DNA of 64,000 nt from positions 62,001-126,000 of the forward strand of contig NZ_SNWP01000012.1 in NCBI RefSeq assembly GCF_004361915.1, written 5' to 3'. This DNA is from Sediminibacterium goheungense. Its GTDB lineage: Bacteria; Bacteroidota; Bacteroidia; Chitinophagales; Chitinophagaceae. The translations under genes were made by a program, and so were the position numbers. Below, piece by piece: positions 35,770 through 45,134 of this stretch. The notes below the pieces were generated by a model, which searched no databases, was not told the DNA's origin, and worked only from the letters and a program-made list of their open reading frames with translations. Numbering within the stretch: the stretch's first letter is position 1; the number at the start of each line of letters is the position of its first letter.

Positions 35770-37098
35770 TTATTTCTTTTCTGAAGGTTGTCTGAGTTGT
35801 AAAGAAAAATTTAAGCCAAAACTGCTAAGTCTGATACTGCCAAACCCAACACCTCTTAAAGGCAAAGCTGCATAGGGTTCTATCAGTACACTAGCACCGG
35901 GACCTATATTTTTTCTCCAGCCTGCTGAGAGCCTGAGTATCGATAATAAATGTGTATTGCCATTTGGGTAATTACTATTGCGGGTTACCGGTTGCCCGTT
36001 CCAGTAATAAGAGTAATCGTAATTTTCTCTTGTCATGAAATAAGAAGAAATACCACTGCTCACAAAGAAGCTGCGCTTGCTGCCTGGCTTAAACTGGTAG
36101 CGAACCAGTAATGGTAATTCCCACATATTACAAAAGCCTTCCACTTTGGTGAGTTTATAATTGGCTATCCAACTGTTTTTCGGTGCATGAAAATCTTCGC
36201 CTGCTACTGCATAGTTTTTCTTTGTATAGATTATGCCCGTATGTAAAGACCAACTTTCATTAAAATGATAACCCAGTATTACGCCTGCATTAATACCCGA
36301 CTTACCGGTGTATGTAAATTTTACGGTACTGGCATCCATACCTGCCAGGAATGCAAAGCTGAACTTGCTTTCTTTAGCTTTTTCTTTTTTTACAATATCA
36401 TTACGTGTTTCCAAAGTATCGGTAAGGGGCACTTGTGTGGCTGTATCTGTTTTTTCAATGATACGGTCAGTTGTTTGTTTGCTGCCTGAATCGATCGTGG
36501 GGCGGATGCTGTTAACAGTTGTCGTATTTGTTGTGGCAACAGGTTCGGTGGCTGGCACAACCGCTGTGACAGTCTGCACCGTTGCTTGTTTTGGGGCTGC
36601 TTCTTTTACCTGTTCTGTGTTTTTATCGGTTACCTGTAATGAACCCCGATTGGATGTTACAGCCGTTGCAGTAGTACTGATGTACTTTTGCTTTTTGACA
36701 ACAGGAATAACAGCCGCTACAGTTTTGCTTACGTTGTTGCTGTTAATATTGGATATATTTTCCTTCGTAATGGCTGTGTTGTTGTCTGGCTCTTGTTCTG
36801 TTGCAGTACTGGTATTTTTTTCCGGCTTGTCAGTTTTATTTTTTGCAGAAGCTGGTGCTGTTGAGGAAATAGCGGCAGGCTCCGGCCATAGGGTATACAG
36901 TATGCCTGCACCTGCCAGTAATAAAAATGGTAGCAGCCACCAGAAAATAAAGGGTCTTCTTTTCTTTTCTTCAACGGGCATCACTTTATCCAACGCCGCT
37001 TCCATCTTCTCCCACGAAGCCCCACCCGGTGCTGTATATGCATCGGCAGCCTTGCGGCTCAGTTGCTCGAGCCTGTTATCGTTGTTCAGGTCAGACAT
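35770..37098 (-). CDS. Membrane-anchored protein with periplasmic linker and C-terminal beta-barrel; sigma-factor partner
   Basis: 442 aa. A cytosolic N-terminal helix (1-45; RLEQLSRKAADAYTAPGGASWEKMEAALD) precedes one membrane segment (about 49-68), then a long Thr/Val/Lys-rich low-complexity linker (about 70-235), then a barrel-like domain of about 190 aa ending GLNFSLQLRQP. The arrangement is like a FecR/RskA anti-sigma factor joined to an outer-membrane barrel (PF13568-like). The gene overlaps the upstream ECF sigma gene by 8 bp, so translation is coupled; an anti-sigma role for the N-terminal part is inference. Confidence 0.8.
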   Translation of the reverse strand: MSDLNNDNRLEQLSRKAADAYTAPGGASWEKMEAALDKVMPVEEKKRRPFIFWWLLPFLLLAGAGILYTLWPEPAAISSTAPASAKNKTDKPEKNTSTATEQEPDNNTAITKENISNINSNNVSKTVAAVIPVVKKQKYISTTATAVTSNRGSLQVTDKNTEQVKEAAPKQATVQTVTAVVPATEPVATTNTTTVNSIRPTIDSGSKQTTDRIIEKTDTATQVPLTDTLETRNDIVKKEKAKESKFSFAFLAGMDASTVKFTYTGKSGINAGVILGYHFNESWSLHTGIIYTKKNYAVAGEDFHAPKNSWIANYKLTKVEGFCNMWELPLLVRYQFKPGSKRSFFVSSGISSYFMTRENYDYSYYWNGQPVTRNSNYPNGNTHLLSILRLSAGWRKNIGPGASVLIEPYAALPLRGVGFGSIRLSSFGLNFSLQLRQPSEKK

Positions 37099-37648
37099 AG
37101 TTTTTTATTCCGCTTCGTTCTGCAATCATTTTTCTCAGGTTGCTTTTGGCTTTCGATAAATTCGATTTGGAAGCACCCACACTGATGTCGAGTGTTTTGG
37201 CAATTTCATCATGGCTCAGTCCTTCTATCACAAAAAGGTTGAACACGGTTCTGTAAACCGGTGTCAACTGCCTGATGGCTTCAATAATTTCATCATAAGC
37301 CATTTTATCCAATCCCGATTCCTGCTTGTCAGCATAGATATCCTGTTCCGGGTGCTGATCCATACTGATAATGTTCAGCTGCACTTTTCTCAACTGATCA
37401 ATACAGGTATTTACAATAATCCGTTTGAACCAGCCTTTCAGCAGGGCCTCGGTATCGCCGTCTCTGTTGGCCTCAAAACGGTGGATATTTTTGAAAAGTT
37501 TGATAAATGCCTCATGAACCATTTCCTCCGCTTCTTCCTGCTGGTGTATATAACGGTAACTGATTTTCAGGGCATAATCAAATAGCCACTGGTACAGCAT
37601 ACGCTGACAGTTACGGTCGTTATTACAACAACCGTTAATCAGGGTCAT
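37091..37648 (-). CDS. ECF-type RNA polymerase sigma factor
   Basis: 185 aa from the ATG at 37648; the frame continues upstream but without sigma-like sequence. Region 2 is seen in MLYQWLFDYALKISYRYI and EEAEEMVHEAFIKLFKNI, and region 4 in PVYRTVFNLFVIEGLSHDEIA with recognition helix ISVGASKSNLSKAKSNLRK. Regions 1.1 and 3 are missing, as in ECF factors. Its stop overlaps the next gene, the membrane-anchored barrel protein, which is the likely regulator. Targets unknown. Confidence 0.92.
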   Translation of the reverse strand: MTLINGCCNNDRNCQRMLYQWLFDYALKISYRYIHQQEEAEEMVHEAFIKLFKNIHRFEANRDGDTEALLKGWFKRIIVNTCIDQLRKVQLNIISMDQHPEQDIYADKQESGLDKMAYDEIIEAIRQLTPVYRTVFNLFVIEGLSHDEIAKTLDISVGASKSNLSKAKSNLRKMIAERSGIKNYV

Positions 37649-37764
37649 TATTTGAACAGTCTCACGAAGCAAAATGTGGCAGTATGTTAGTGAATTCCTC
37701 TCCGTTAATCTACGAATTATATCTGGAATACGAGAGGTGTAGGGGAAAGGTTGCCTGGGGGAAA

Positions 37765-37846
37765 GGTTCAAGCTTCAAGCTACAAGTGTCTTGTGCAGTA
37801 CTTATTTTCCTTGAAGCTTGTGGCTTGAAGCTTGCAGCTTGAAACC
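37765..37846. repeat. Word-repeat inverted spacer (CAAGCTT words)
   Basis: Left 37765-37792 (GGTTCAAGCTTCAAGCTACA) and right 37810-37846 (CTTGAAGCTTGTGGCTTGAA, then AGCTTGAAACC) are complementary arrays of a CAAGCTT-based word. They lie between the MORN-like gene and the sigma gene, both on the minus strand. Confidence 0.9.
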
Positions 37847-37858
37847 TATGGTTTCGTT

Positions 37859-38551
37859 CTATCCTCCTGTTCTTCCATCCCTTATTTTGGTTTTTTTCTT
37901 GCCGGAGTTCTTTTTTTCAAAGTCAAGCACTTCTTTGGGCTTATTCTTTACCGATGCGCTGTCCTTTTTCACCGACGTGCTGTCCGCTCGTTTTACGGTT
38001 TTTTCCGGATTGCCGGGTTCTTTTCCGGGTTCAACAAACTGATCGAGGAACCAGTTTTCTGTGCGTATAATTTGTCCGGTAACGGGATCATAAAAACGCC
38101 AGCGGCCATGTTTAAGGGCGTTACCGGTTACTTTTACAATCACCTGTTCTACCTTGGTGGGGTCATTTACATCCTGTACATCTACGGTGTCAAACTGTCT
38201 GGCCGGGTTCATGGCACGCCATCCCTCTTCACGCTCTAAGCCAGTTATAGTAAAGTATTTACTGGTTCCGTCCTTGAGCCCCCAGCGATAATTTTCAATG
38301 GCTATCATATCACCCATGAGGTTAAAACGACGCCAGGCACCTTCTTTTTTTCCATTAACAAACTGCCCTTCTTCCTCATAGCCACGCTCACCCCTGATAG
38401 GAGGCACTTCCACTTTCCAGCGACCCTGTTTGAGTCCGTTTTTGTCTGTGCAGTTGATCGTATCCCGCTTCGATGTAAGCTTAAAACTAACACATTGGGC
38501 GGCAGACCCCAGTGAAAAGAAAATGAACAATGGTATTGCTATCAAACGCAT
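37859..38551 (-). CDS. Exported MORN-variant repeat protein
   Basis: 230 aa. Signal peptide MRLIAIPLFIFFSLGSAAQ. Three or four copies of a short G-x-K-x-G-x-W motif are visible (GLKQGRWKVEV, GKKEGAWRRFN, GLKDGTSKYF, ALKHGRWRFYD), the MORN-variant/YwqK-like pattern. The C-terminal 50 residues are very basic and low in complexity (KRADSTSVKKDSASVKNK). YwqK-type proteins are called antitoxins in some annotations, but nothing here supports that. Divergent from the propeller gene with a 46-bp spacer. Confidence 0.75.
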   Translation of the reverse strand: MRLIAIPLFIFFSLGSAAQCVSFKLTSKRDTINCTDKNGLKQGRWKVEVPPIRGERGYEEEGQFVNGKKEGAWRRFNLMGDMIAIENYRWGLKDGTSKYFTITGLEREEGWRAMNPARQFDTVDVQDVNDPTKVEQVIVKVTGNALKHGRWRFYDPVTGQIIRTENWFLDQFVEPGKEPGNPEKTVKRADSTSVKKDSASVKNKPKEVLDFEKKNSGKKKTKIRDGRTGG

Positions 38552-38597
38552 AATCGTTTAAATTGGGCATCCCAAATTACCAACTATTTACTTTAGT

Positions 38598-41081
38598 ATG
38601 AGAAAATTAACAACTGCTTGCTTCCTGTTATGGTCCATCATTGGCGTAGCACAGGTGAAGCCAACATCTGCGGATGTTCGAATGAAAGCTGTTCAGCAAA
38701 GAAAACAGTTACAACAGTCGCCGGTAAACAATACCAGCTTCCGTAATATCGGTCCAACCGTTATGAGCGGAAGGGTAGTAGATATGGAAGTAAATCCCGA
38801 TGACCCTACTGAGTTTTATGTAGCTTATGCATCTGGTGGTTTATGGCATACCATCAATAATGGCCAGAGTTTTACACCTATTTTCGATTCAGAAGATATC
38901 ATGACCATTGGCGATATCGCTATGCATTGGAAAACACGTACCCTCTGGGTAGGTACCGGTGAAGTAAACAGCAGCCGTTCAAGTTATGCAGGTATGGGTG
39001 TGTTTAAAACCACCAATAACGGTAAGAACTGGGAATACCTCGGTTTGCCCGAGAGTCATCATATTGGCGAAATTGAAGTGAATCCCAATGATCCCAATAC
39101 TGCCTGGGTAGCCGTACTCGGACACCTGTATTCTCCCAATAAAGAGAGAGGTGTTTATAAAACAACCGATGGCGGTAAAACATGGCGCCTCACACTTTCC
39201 AGCGATGCCAATACCGGCGCCGTTGACCTGGAAGTGAATCCCAAAAACCCGAATGAATTATATGCGGCTATGTGGTATCGTACACGTACGGCGTCTAATT
39301 TTGAAGAAGGTGGCAAAACAAGTGGTATCTACAAAAGTACCGATGGTGGCGAGAACTGGCAGCTCATATCAAAAGAAGGCTCCGGTTTCCCGAATGGTGA
39401 TGGTGTGGGTAGAATCGGTTTGATGGTGTATGCTGCTAATCCCAATACCATTTTTGCTGTAGTGGATAATAATTTCCGTCAGCCTGCCAATGCACGTCAG
39501 AATACAACGGATACCAGCCGTTATGTACTCGCAGATTTTAAGGACCTCAGCAAAGAGCAGTTCCTGGCACTGAACGACAATAAGCTGAATGCATTTGTTC
39601 GTTCACCCAGAAATGGTATCCCTGCAAAATATACAGCCGCCTCCCTGAAAGAAGCCGTAAGCAACGGAACACTGGCACCTACCGCTATCTGGGATTTTCT
39701 GTATGATGCCAACACTGCATTATTTGAAACACCCATCTATGGTGCACAATTATACCGCAGTGATGATGGTGGTGCTACCTGGAAAATAACACATAAAGAT
39801 GCGCTCCCTAACCTTTACAGTACCTATGGTTACTACTTTGGTAAAGTATGGGTTAGTCCAACCGATGATAAGAAAATTGTACTCACCGGTGTAGGTTTGA
39901 TGATGAGTACCGATGGTGGTGCTACTTTCAAACAGATTGGTAAAGAAAATGTACACTCCGATCACCATTTTGTATGGATCAACCCCAAGCGTGATAGCCA
40001 TATGATTAATGGTAACGATGGTGGTTGTAATATTACCTACGATAATGGGGAACATTGGTTCAAAGCCAATACACCTGCTGTAGGACAGTTTTACAATATT
40101 GCCGTTGATATGGCCCGTCCATACAATGTGTATGGTGGTTTACAGGATAACGGTACCTGGTTTGGTGCCAGCACTACCCGTGAAAACTACGACTGGTATG
40201 ATGGCGGACATAACCCTTATACTTCTATCGGAGGTGGTGATGGTATGCAGGTGCAGGTTGACTGGAGAGACAATAAAACGGTTTACAGTGGTTCTCAGTT
40301 TGGTGCATATAGCAGACAAACCATTGGCACGAGAGAAAGAAGAAGTGTGCGTCCTGCACGCGATCTGGGAGAAACACCATTGCGTTACAACTGGCAGACA
40401 CCGATTCTGTTGAGCCGTCATAATCAGGATGTATTCTATTATGGTAGTAATAAGTTCCACCGCAGCATGAACCGTGGCGATAGCCTGGTAACCATGAGTG
40501 CCGATCTTACTACCAATCCACAGCAGGGTGATGTACCATTCGGTACTTTAAGTACCATGAGTGAAAGTCCGCTGCGTTTCGGTCTTATCTATGTAGGTTC
40601 TGATGATGGTAATATTCAGGTGTCTAAAGACGGTGGTTATACCTGGACATTGATCAATAAAAAATTACCCAAAGGTTTATATGTGAGCCGTGTTACTGCC
40701 AGTGCCTTCAGTGAATCAAGAGTATATGTATCACTCAATGGTTACCGTAACGACCATTTTGAAGCTTATGTATATGTAAGTGATGATTATGGTACTACCT
40801 GGAGACAAATCATGAAAGACTTACCAGCAGAACCTGTAAACGTTGTAAAAGAAGATACCGAAGATGGTAATATTATCTATGTTGGTACCGATGGTGGTTT
40901 ATATGTGAGTATCGATGGCGGTAACAGTTCAATGATGTGGAACAAAGGCATGCCCAACAGCATCCCCGTTCACGATCTGGTAGTGCATCCAAGAGATGGT
41001 GAAATCGTAATAGGCACCCACGGCCGCAGCTTATACGTAGCCAAACTCGATGAGCTGCGTAAGATGGCGAAGAAGAAATAA
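38598..41081 (+). CDS. VPS10/BNR-repeat beta-propeller protein (sortilin/sialidase-like)
   Basis: 827 aa. Signal peptide MRKLTTACFLLWSIIGVAQ. It is filled with Asp-box-type turns, e.g. TTDGGKTWRL, STDGGENWQL, SDDGGATWKI, STDGGATFKQ, SKDGGYTWTL, SDDYGTTWRQ, spread from about residue 120 to 790, the pattern of VPS10/xyloglucanase-type ten-bladed propellers. NGNDGGCNITYDNGEHWFK and GGLQDNGTWFG are conserved in a Bacteroidota branch named 'glycosyl hydrolase' without proven activity. Secreted or surface located; may bind or cleave peptides or glycans. A strong terminator follows. Confidence 0.85.
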   Translation: MRKLTTACFLLWSIIGVAQVKPTSADVRMKAVQQRKQLQQSPVNNTSFRNIGPTVMSGRVVDMEVNPDDPTEFYVAYASGGLWHTINNGQSFTPIFDSEDIMTIGDIAMHWKTRTLWVGTGEVNSSRSSYAGMGVFKTTNNGKNWEYLGLPESHHIGEIEVNPNDPNTAWVAVLGHLYSPNKERGVYKTTDGGKTWRLTLSSDANTGAVDLEVNPKNPNELYAAMWYRTRTASNFEEGGKTSGIYKSTDGGENWQLISKEGSGFPNGDGVGRIGLMVYAANPNTIFAVVDNNFRQPANARQNTTDTSRYVLADFKDLSKEQFLALNDNKLNAFVRSPRNGIPAKYTAASLKEAVSNGTLAPTAIWDFLYDANTALFETPIYGAQLYRSDDGGATWKITHKDALPNLYSTYGYYFGKVWVSPTDDKKIVLTGVGLMMSTDGGATFKQIGKENVHSDHHFVWINPKRDSHMINGNDGGCNITYDNGEHWFKANTPAVGQFYNIAVDMARPYNVYGGLQDNGTWFGASTTRENYDWYDGGHNPYTSIGGGDGMQVQVDWRDNKTVYSGSQFGAYSRQTIGTRERRSVRPARDLGETPLRYNWQTPILLSRHNQDVFYYGSNKFHRSMNRGDSLVTMSADLTTNPQQGDVPFGTLSTMSESPLRFGLIYVGSDDGNIQVSKDGGYTWTLINKKLPKGLYVSRVTASAFSESRVYVSLNGYRNDHFEAYVYVSDDYGTTWRQIMKDLPAEPVNVVKEDTEDGNIIYVGTDGGLYVSIDGGNSSMMWNKGMPNSIPVHDLVVHPRDGEIVIGTHGRSLYVAKLDELRKMAKKK

Positions 41082-41299
41082 TGTAGGATGTCAGATCGCA
41101 GATGTCAGATTTGTGATTTGGATATTTTGTAGTGCTTGATTAACTCCGTGCGATTGTATCGCACGGAGTTTTTTTTGCTTGGCTGATTGATTTTAGCCGT
41201 TAGCTATTAGCCATTAGCCAATCGGTAGTAAATTTTACACTATCTCCTCTATTCAAAATCTGACATCTGCTATCAGACATCCGCGATCCGACATCAGCC
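41082..41299. repeat. Word-repeat spacer (CAGATGTCAGATCGCAGAT words)
   Basis: Left array 41082-41110 (GGATGTCAGATCGCAGATG) and right array 41258-41299 (ATCTGACATCTGCTATCAG, then ACATCCGCGATCCGACATC) are complementary. Between them are a terminator (41142-41178) and a second word set with TTAGCTATTAGCCATTAGCC (about 41203-41220). Convergent gap between the propeller and a methyltransferase gene. Confidence 0.9.
41142..41178 (+). terminator. Intrinsic terminator after the propeller gene
   Basis: Perfect 13-bp stem AACTCCGTGCGAT (41142-41154) with ATCGCACGGAGTT (41158-41170), TGT loop, then a run of T. Confidence 0.93.
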
Positions 41300-42085
41300 A
41301 TTTCTTCTCCCAATCCACAAATCCTGCCTGCCTGCTTTTTCAGGATGGGTGGTGCCGTTGAAATGGGAGAGGAGTTCAAATTTTTCTTGCAGTAGGTTTT
41401 TACATGTTTCGGGTTGATGATAGGTGCTCATCATTCTGTGTCCGGCGATGGGGTACTGGGTGCTATAGATACCTTTTTGCCGGATGGTTTGTTTGCTTTC
41501 TTCAGGTAGTTTGTCTATAAAGTATTGGCCATGTGTGGTGATCCAGCATATACCACCGGGTTTTAGTATGCGGTGCAGTTCTGTGAGCCAGGCTTCCTGT
41601 TCCGAAGCGGGAATATGGGTGAGTACGGAGAAACCGATGATCAGGTCAAACTGATGGCTGCTGAATGGGAGTGGGGGCTGTTGTGGTTGTGTGATAAAAT
41701 GAATATGATCAATATGTTGCTGGTTCCATTGAATGGTTTGGGTATTGGTATCGCAGCCGGTTATTACGGCATCCGGACAAACTGTTTTTAAGTGGCGTGT
41801 AATTCTTGCCGGGCCGCAACCCCAGTCTAATATCTGCGGGGTCGGGGGCAGATAATCTTTTATGCTGTCTATTATTTCCTGTGCAGTCAATGCGCCATCT
41901 TCTATGTACTTTCTGTAATTGAGTTGATACGATTCGTATAAGGTATAGGCATCAGGTAAAGCAGTGGTTGGATACTCTTTACGGAAGCGTCTGTTACTGC
42001 CTGCATACCTGAGCTGCTGCCATCTGAACAGCAATCTGTCTGTAAGCACAGGGAACAAAGATTTCAAGGTATGCACCAATGACAT
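41294..42085 (-). CDS. Class I SAM-dependent methyltransferase
   Basis: 263 aa from the ATG at 42085. SAM motif I ILDWGCGPARITRHL (about 85-99), acidic residue in VITGCDTNTQTIQW, then FDLIIGFSVLTHIP and LHRILKPGGICWITTHG, all typical of the UbiE/COG2226-like fold. The N-terminal 60 residues are helical and basic (RFRKEYPTTALPDAYTLYES). Substrate unknown; neighbours give no pathway. The downstream word-repeat array overlaps the last codons. Confidence 0.85.
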   Translation of the reverse strand: MSLVHTLKSLFPVLTDRLLFRWQQLRYAGSNRRFRKEYPTTALPDAYTLYESYQLNYRKYIEDGALTAQEIIDSIKDYLPPTPQILDWGCGPARITRHLKTVCPDAVITGCDTNTQTIQWNQQHIDHIHFITQPQQPPLPFSSHQFDLIIGFSVLTHIPASEQEAWLTELHRILKPGGICWITTHGQYFIDKLPEESKQTIRQKGIYSTQYPIAGHRMMSTYHQPETCKNLLQEKFELLSHFNGTTHPEKAGRQDLWIGRRNG

Positions 42086-42240
42086 GTGTAAAGAAAATAA
42101 AGAATATCCAATGTGCAATATCGAAGTTGTGAAAACCTTCCCTTCTCCCTTTCTCCTCCGCAGGAGTCATTAGGACCTGCAAAAAGGTCGGAGAATTACT
42201 AAGCTTACTATGTGGGAATTTTTTTCGCAGGGACAAGGGG

Positions 42241-42308
42241 AGAGAACAGAGAAATATCGAATAGCTAACTTCGAAATTCGATATTCGATATTCTTCTGTT
42301 CCTCTGTT
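42241..42308. repeat. Word-repeat inverted spacer (AATATCGAAT words)
   Basis: Left 42241-42262 (AGAGAACAGAGAAATATCGA) and right 42276-42308 (ATTCGATATTCGATATTC, then TTCTGTTCCTCTGTT) pair with each other. Related words recur at 42110-42130 and 43229-43265 (AACTTCGAAATTGGACATTC). Confidence 0.8.
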
Positions 42309-42318
42309 ACTCTGTTGT

Positions 42319-42534
42319 TCATTCCTTCCCTTCTTCCACATATTCCAGTATATCTGACGGCTGACAGTTCAATGTTTTACAAATGGCTTCGAGGGTGCTG
42401 AAACGGATGGCTTTGGCCTTGCCTGTTTTCAGGATAGACAGGTTTGAAAGCGTAAGCCCTACTTTATCTGATAGCTCATTCAGCGACATTTTGCGCCTTG
42501 CCATCATTACGTCTAAGTTTACAATGATGGGCAT
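42319..42534 (-). CDS. Xre-family HTH regulator (HTH_26/Cro-like)
   Basis: 71 aa single-domain DNA-binding protein. Helix-turn-helix MSLNELSDKVGLTLSNLSILKTGKAKAI with the C-terminal signature FSTLEAICKTLNCQPSDILEY, typical of YozG-like Cro regulators. It follows the DUF2975 gene after 2 bp and this pair is a recurrent operon; the regulator probably controls its own unit. Confidence 0.93.
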   Translation of the reverse strand: MPIIVNLDVMMARRKMSLNELSDKVGLTLSNLSILKTGKAKAIRFSTLEAICKTLNCQPSDILEYVEEGKE

Positions 42535-42536
42535 GT

Positions 42537-43073
42537 TTATACAGTAAATTCGTTTTCGGTTTGTAAGGCAACACCTCTTTTAAAAATCACGGCAATAACA
42601 TAGATCACCCCACCCATCAATACAAAAGCCTGACTATCTGCCCAGAAAGGATTCAGCTGATCGATGGAATAACCATAATGTAACAGGCTCTTGGTGGTTT
42701 GACGGGCCACATAGCTGATGATACCGATTGAAAAAGTACTGGCAGCAATATTCATGATTTTGGTGGCCGCAAATTCACTAAAAGGTTTTTGCAGATCAAT
42801 TTTCTGCATCAGCATCACTACTGTATAAAAGAGATGAGCTTTTAAGCCGGCAATAAAAAGAATAAAACTGTAGGTACCAAAGAAGGTCCATTGGCTTTGC
42901 GCATACATAGCGCTGAGGTCTAATTTCTGGTACAGGTTCTTCACCATTTCAGGTTTGAAAATGGAAAAAAGAAAATTTACGATGAGGGCACTGGCTTCAA
43001 TACAGAGCCCCACAAAAATGATCCAGGCTACGATCTGTAAGACCCTGAAAATGAAATTGTTGCTGATTGTCAT
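42537..43073 (-). CDS. DUF2975 membrane protein
   Basis: 178 aa with four predicted membrane segments (about 8-32, 64-86, 108-128, 148-168). The pattern (FRVLQIVAWIIFVGLCIEA; LQKPFSEFAATKIMNIA between segments 2 and 3) fits DUF2975. Biochemical function unknown. First gene of a two-gene unit with the Xre regulator. Confidence 0.87.
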   Translation of the reverse strand: MTISNNFIFRVLQIVAWIIFVGLCIEASALIVNFLFSIFKPEMVKNLYQKLDLSAMYAQSQWTFFGTYSFILFIAGLKAHLFYTVVMLMQKIDLQKPFSEFAATKIMNIAASTFSIGIISYVARQTTKSLLHYGYSIDQLNPFWADSQAFVLMGGVIYVIAVIFKRGVALQTENEFTV

Positions 43074-43228
43074 GGTGAACTGGGTTTTGATTGATAGGTC
43101 AAAAGTAATAAATATTTATTGAAAAACAATAAATATCTGTTCTTTTTCAAAAAAATGAACGGAGCGTCATTTCACCACAGGGGAAAGGAGGGCGCGGAGG
43201 GAACCGCAGGGTGTTTTTTCTACGCTGC

Positions 43229-43265
43229 CAACTTCGAAATTGGACATTCGATATTCCTCTGTTCA
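43229..43265. repeat. Word repeat related to 42241-42308
   Basis: Holds AACTTCGAAATTGGACATTC and GATATTCCTCTGTTCATG, sharing words with the spacer 1 kb to the left. The preceding stretch (43165-43212) has CACAGGGG/CCGCAGGG words. Located between the DUF2975 gene and a hydrolase gene, both minus strand. Confidence 0.65.
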
Positions 43266-43293
43266 TGATTCATCAAGTTCACCACAGGGTTGT

Positions 43294-44223
43294 TTATCGG
43301 ATCAGGTGATGGTAGGCTCGGGTGCCATAATATTGATAAAGTCTGTTTTCGGCGGCAGTGCCGATCAATACCGAATGAATAAAGCCATTCAGTTCTACCT
43401 GTTGGGTATGAAATATTTTGCGGTCGGGATTTTTTTTCAGGTATACATTCATTTGTTTGTTCTGCGACTGGTAATGCATAATCGAATCATCCTGTACGCG
43501 GAAAGCTAAGTCCTTCAAATCATGCATCATCATTTTACTTCTGTACCAGGTACCGCCGGTAGCACTTACAATGGGCTTGTCGTTGTACAATGCCACACTA
43601 TCGTTGTAGGCGAATACAGTAAGGTGGTTCTTACGGCTGCGTAAGAGCCAATGCTTTAGTTTATCGGCATAGCTGGAATCATATCCGTAATTGCTGTCTA
43701 TAAAACTGATGCGCTGAACCTTATCAGGAATTTCTTTGACGGTATCGAGGTAACCGAAAATAAAACTGCCACCACCGCTATGCCCGTTCAGGTGGAGGCT
43801 ATATTTTTTCAGTGCCAGTACCTGTACAATGGTATCCAGTATGGCAGTAATCTGTGCAGGATAATCGGCAGTGGAACGTTTCCATAAGGGCCATGATTTT
43901 TTATCGTTTTCTAAATAGGCGACAATGATATTATCACTGGAGCTTTCTCTGATAAAGGCTGTCTGTGCTCGTATATGCTGAATATCATAGTGCCAGTCGT
44001 CTCCCGGTTCCATTTTCTTGCCCATGGTTTGTGCAGTGGTATTGCCATTGGGTAAGGCAAATACAATGAGTTGTGTGGACTTGCCTGTTGGCTTAACCGG
44101 CCTGTCGATCGTGATGCTCACATCTTTTCTGAAACGAATGTGTAAGAGTGTATCAACACTGCCAACTGCAGTCAGGGTTTGCAGTAAGAACAGCGTACCG
44201 TAAAAAAACGTTTTTAGAGGCAT
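43294..44223 (-). CDS. Exported alpha/beta-hydrolase-like protein
   Basis: 309 aa. Signal peptide MPLKTFFYGTLFLLQTLTAVGS. Nucleophile elbow LNGHSGGGSFIFGYLD (Ser at about 145) preceded by DTIVQVLALKKYSLHL; likely Asp/His partners are in FIDSNYGYDSSY and GFIHSVLIG. The fold reading is good, the substrate is not known. Single gene with a 242-bp divergent spacer (44224-44465) to DoxX in which I see no clear promoter. Confidence 0.75.
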   Translation of the reverse strand: MPLKTFFYGTLFLLQTLTAVGSVDTLLHIRFRKDVSITIDRPVKPTGKSTQLIVFALPNGNTTAQTMGKKMEPGDDWHYDIQHIRAQTAFIRESSSDNIIVAYLENDKKSWPLWKRSTADYPAQITAILDTIVQVLALKKYSLHLNGHSGGGSFIFGYLDTVKEIPDKVQRISFIDSNYGYDSSYADKLKHWLLRSRKNHLTVFAYNDSVALYNDKPIVSATGGTWYRSKMMMHDLKDLAFRVQDDSIMHYQSQNKQMNVYLKKNPDRKIFHTQQVELNGFIHSVLIGTAAENRLYQYYGTRAYHHLIR

Positions 44224-44465
44224 TCTTGGAAATTGTGCATTAAGCTACCATTTTTTGCAGAAATGAGTAGTAAACAAAAGAATATCATTTGATCAGTGAT
44301 TGAGAAAGTTCAACCATATATCACCTGCTGGGTGGGCATATTCTTACAACCCATCACTTGCATTCGCCGCTCATCTATGCCTCTGTATTTTATTTATAAT
44401 TCTACCAATCGGCTTTCTCATTCATTGTATCTTGACCGGATCGTAAACAAATCATACTTAGCACC

Positions 44466-45134
44466 ATGTTTCGTCTGCTCCATCAAATCAAACAACAAAT
44501 CTTTCTGCAGGTATTCACAGTTTATCTACGTTACCTGATCGGCGCTGCCTTTATTATAGCCGCTTTTGGGATGGGTAAATTGAATGGCAGGTCGAACCTC
44601 ATGCAGTCGATGGATAAACCCATAGATCAGTTGATGCCCATTCAGCAGTTTTTCAGGGTCATGGCCGACTCAGGATTGTACTGGCATTTTATTGGCTGGA
44701 GCCAGATTATAGCTGGAGCTTTATTAATGACACAAAAACAGGCCCGCCTTGGAGCTGTTATTTTCTTTGGTCTCATCCTGAATATTTTTATCATCACGGT
44801 TTCTTATGGCTTCAGCGGCACACCTTTTATTACCGGACTCATGCTGCTTGCGTCCATTTATTTACTGGTATGGGATCTGCCGGCATTTATGCCCATCATC
44901 CTGAATCGTTTCGATTATCAATACGAACCATTGCGCTTAGCAGATCACCGCTTCTGGACCATCTTAGGATTGTTGATGGTAGCTTCCATTGTTGTTATGG
45001 GGCTGCTCCACATCAATACCCTCCTGCAGTTGGGAACCGCTTTTGCAGAGGGCCTCATCGGGTTTGTCATTTACATGATAGTGCTGCATAAGAAGGCAAA
45101 TGTCAGATCTCAGATGGCAGATCGCAGATATTAG
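44466..45134 (+). CDS. DoxX-like membrane protein
   Basis: 222 aa, five or six membrane segments. The N-terminal part (VYLRYLIGAAFIIAAFGMGKLNGR), then FRVMADSGLYWHFIGWSQIIAGALLM and a third span, follows the DoxX/SURF4-like four-helix pattern. Two more spans (about 160-205) extend it. The last residues (SQMADRR) are encoded by the word repeat at 45101-45170, so the natural 3' end may have been replaced. Function of the family is poorly defined (redox/thiosulfate or membrane integrity). Confidence 0.78.
   Translation: MFRLLHQIKQQIFLQVFTVYLRYLIGAAFIIAAFGMGKLNGRSNLMQSMDKPIDQLMPIQQFFRVMADSGLYWHFIGWSQIIAGALLMTQKQARLGAVIFFGLILNIFIITVSYGFSGTPFITGLMLLASIYLLVWDLPAFMPIILNRFDYQYEPLRLADHRFWTILGLLMVASIVVMGLLHINTLLQLGTAFAEGLIGFVIYMIVLHKKANVRSQMADRRY

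Noticed and set aside
36308..37159. 283-codon plus-strand frame opposite the barrel-fusion gene
   Set aside because: Its Val/Thr/Ser-rich sequence mirrors the low-complexity linker on the other strand; the minus-strand gene has TM and barrel signatures.
37859..38551. Antitoxin role for the MORN-variant protein
   Set aside because: The YwqK name alone suggests it; the protein has a signal peptide and there is no toxin partner.
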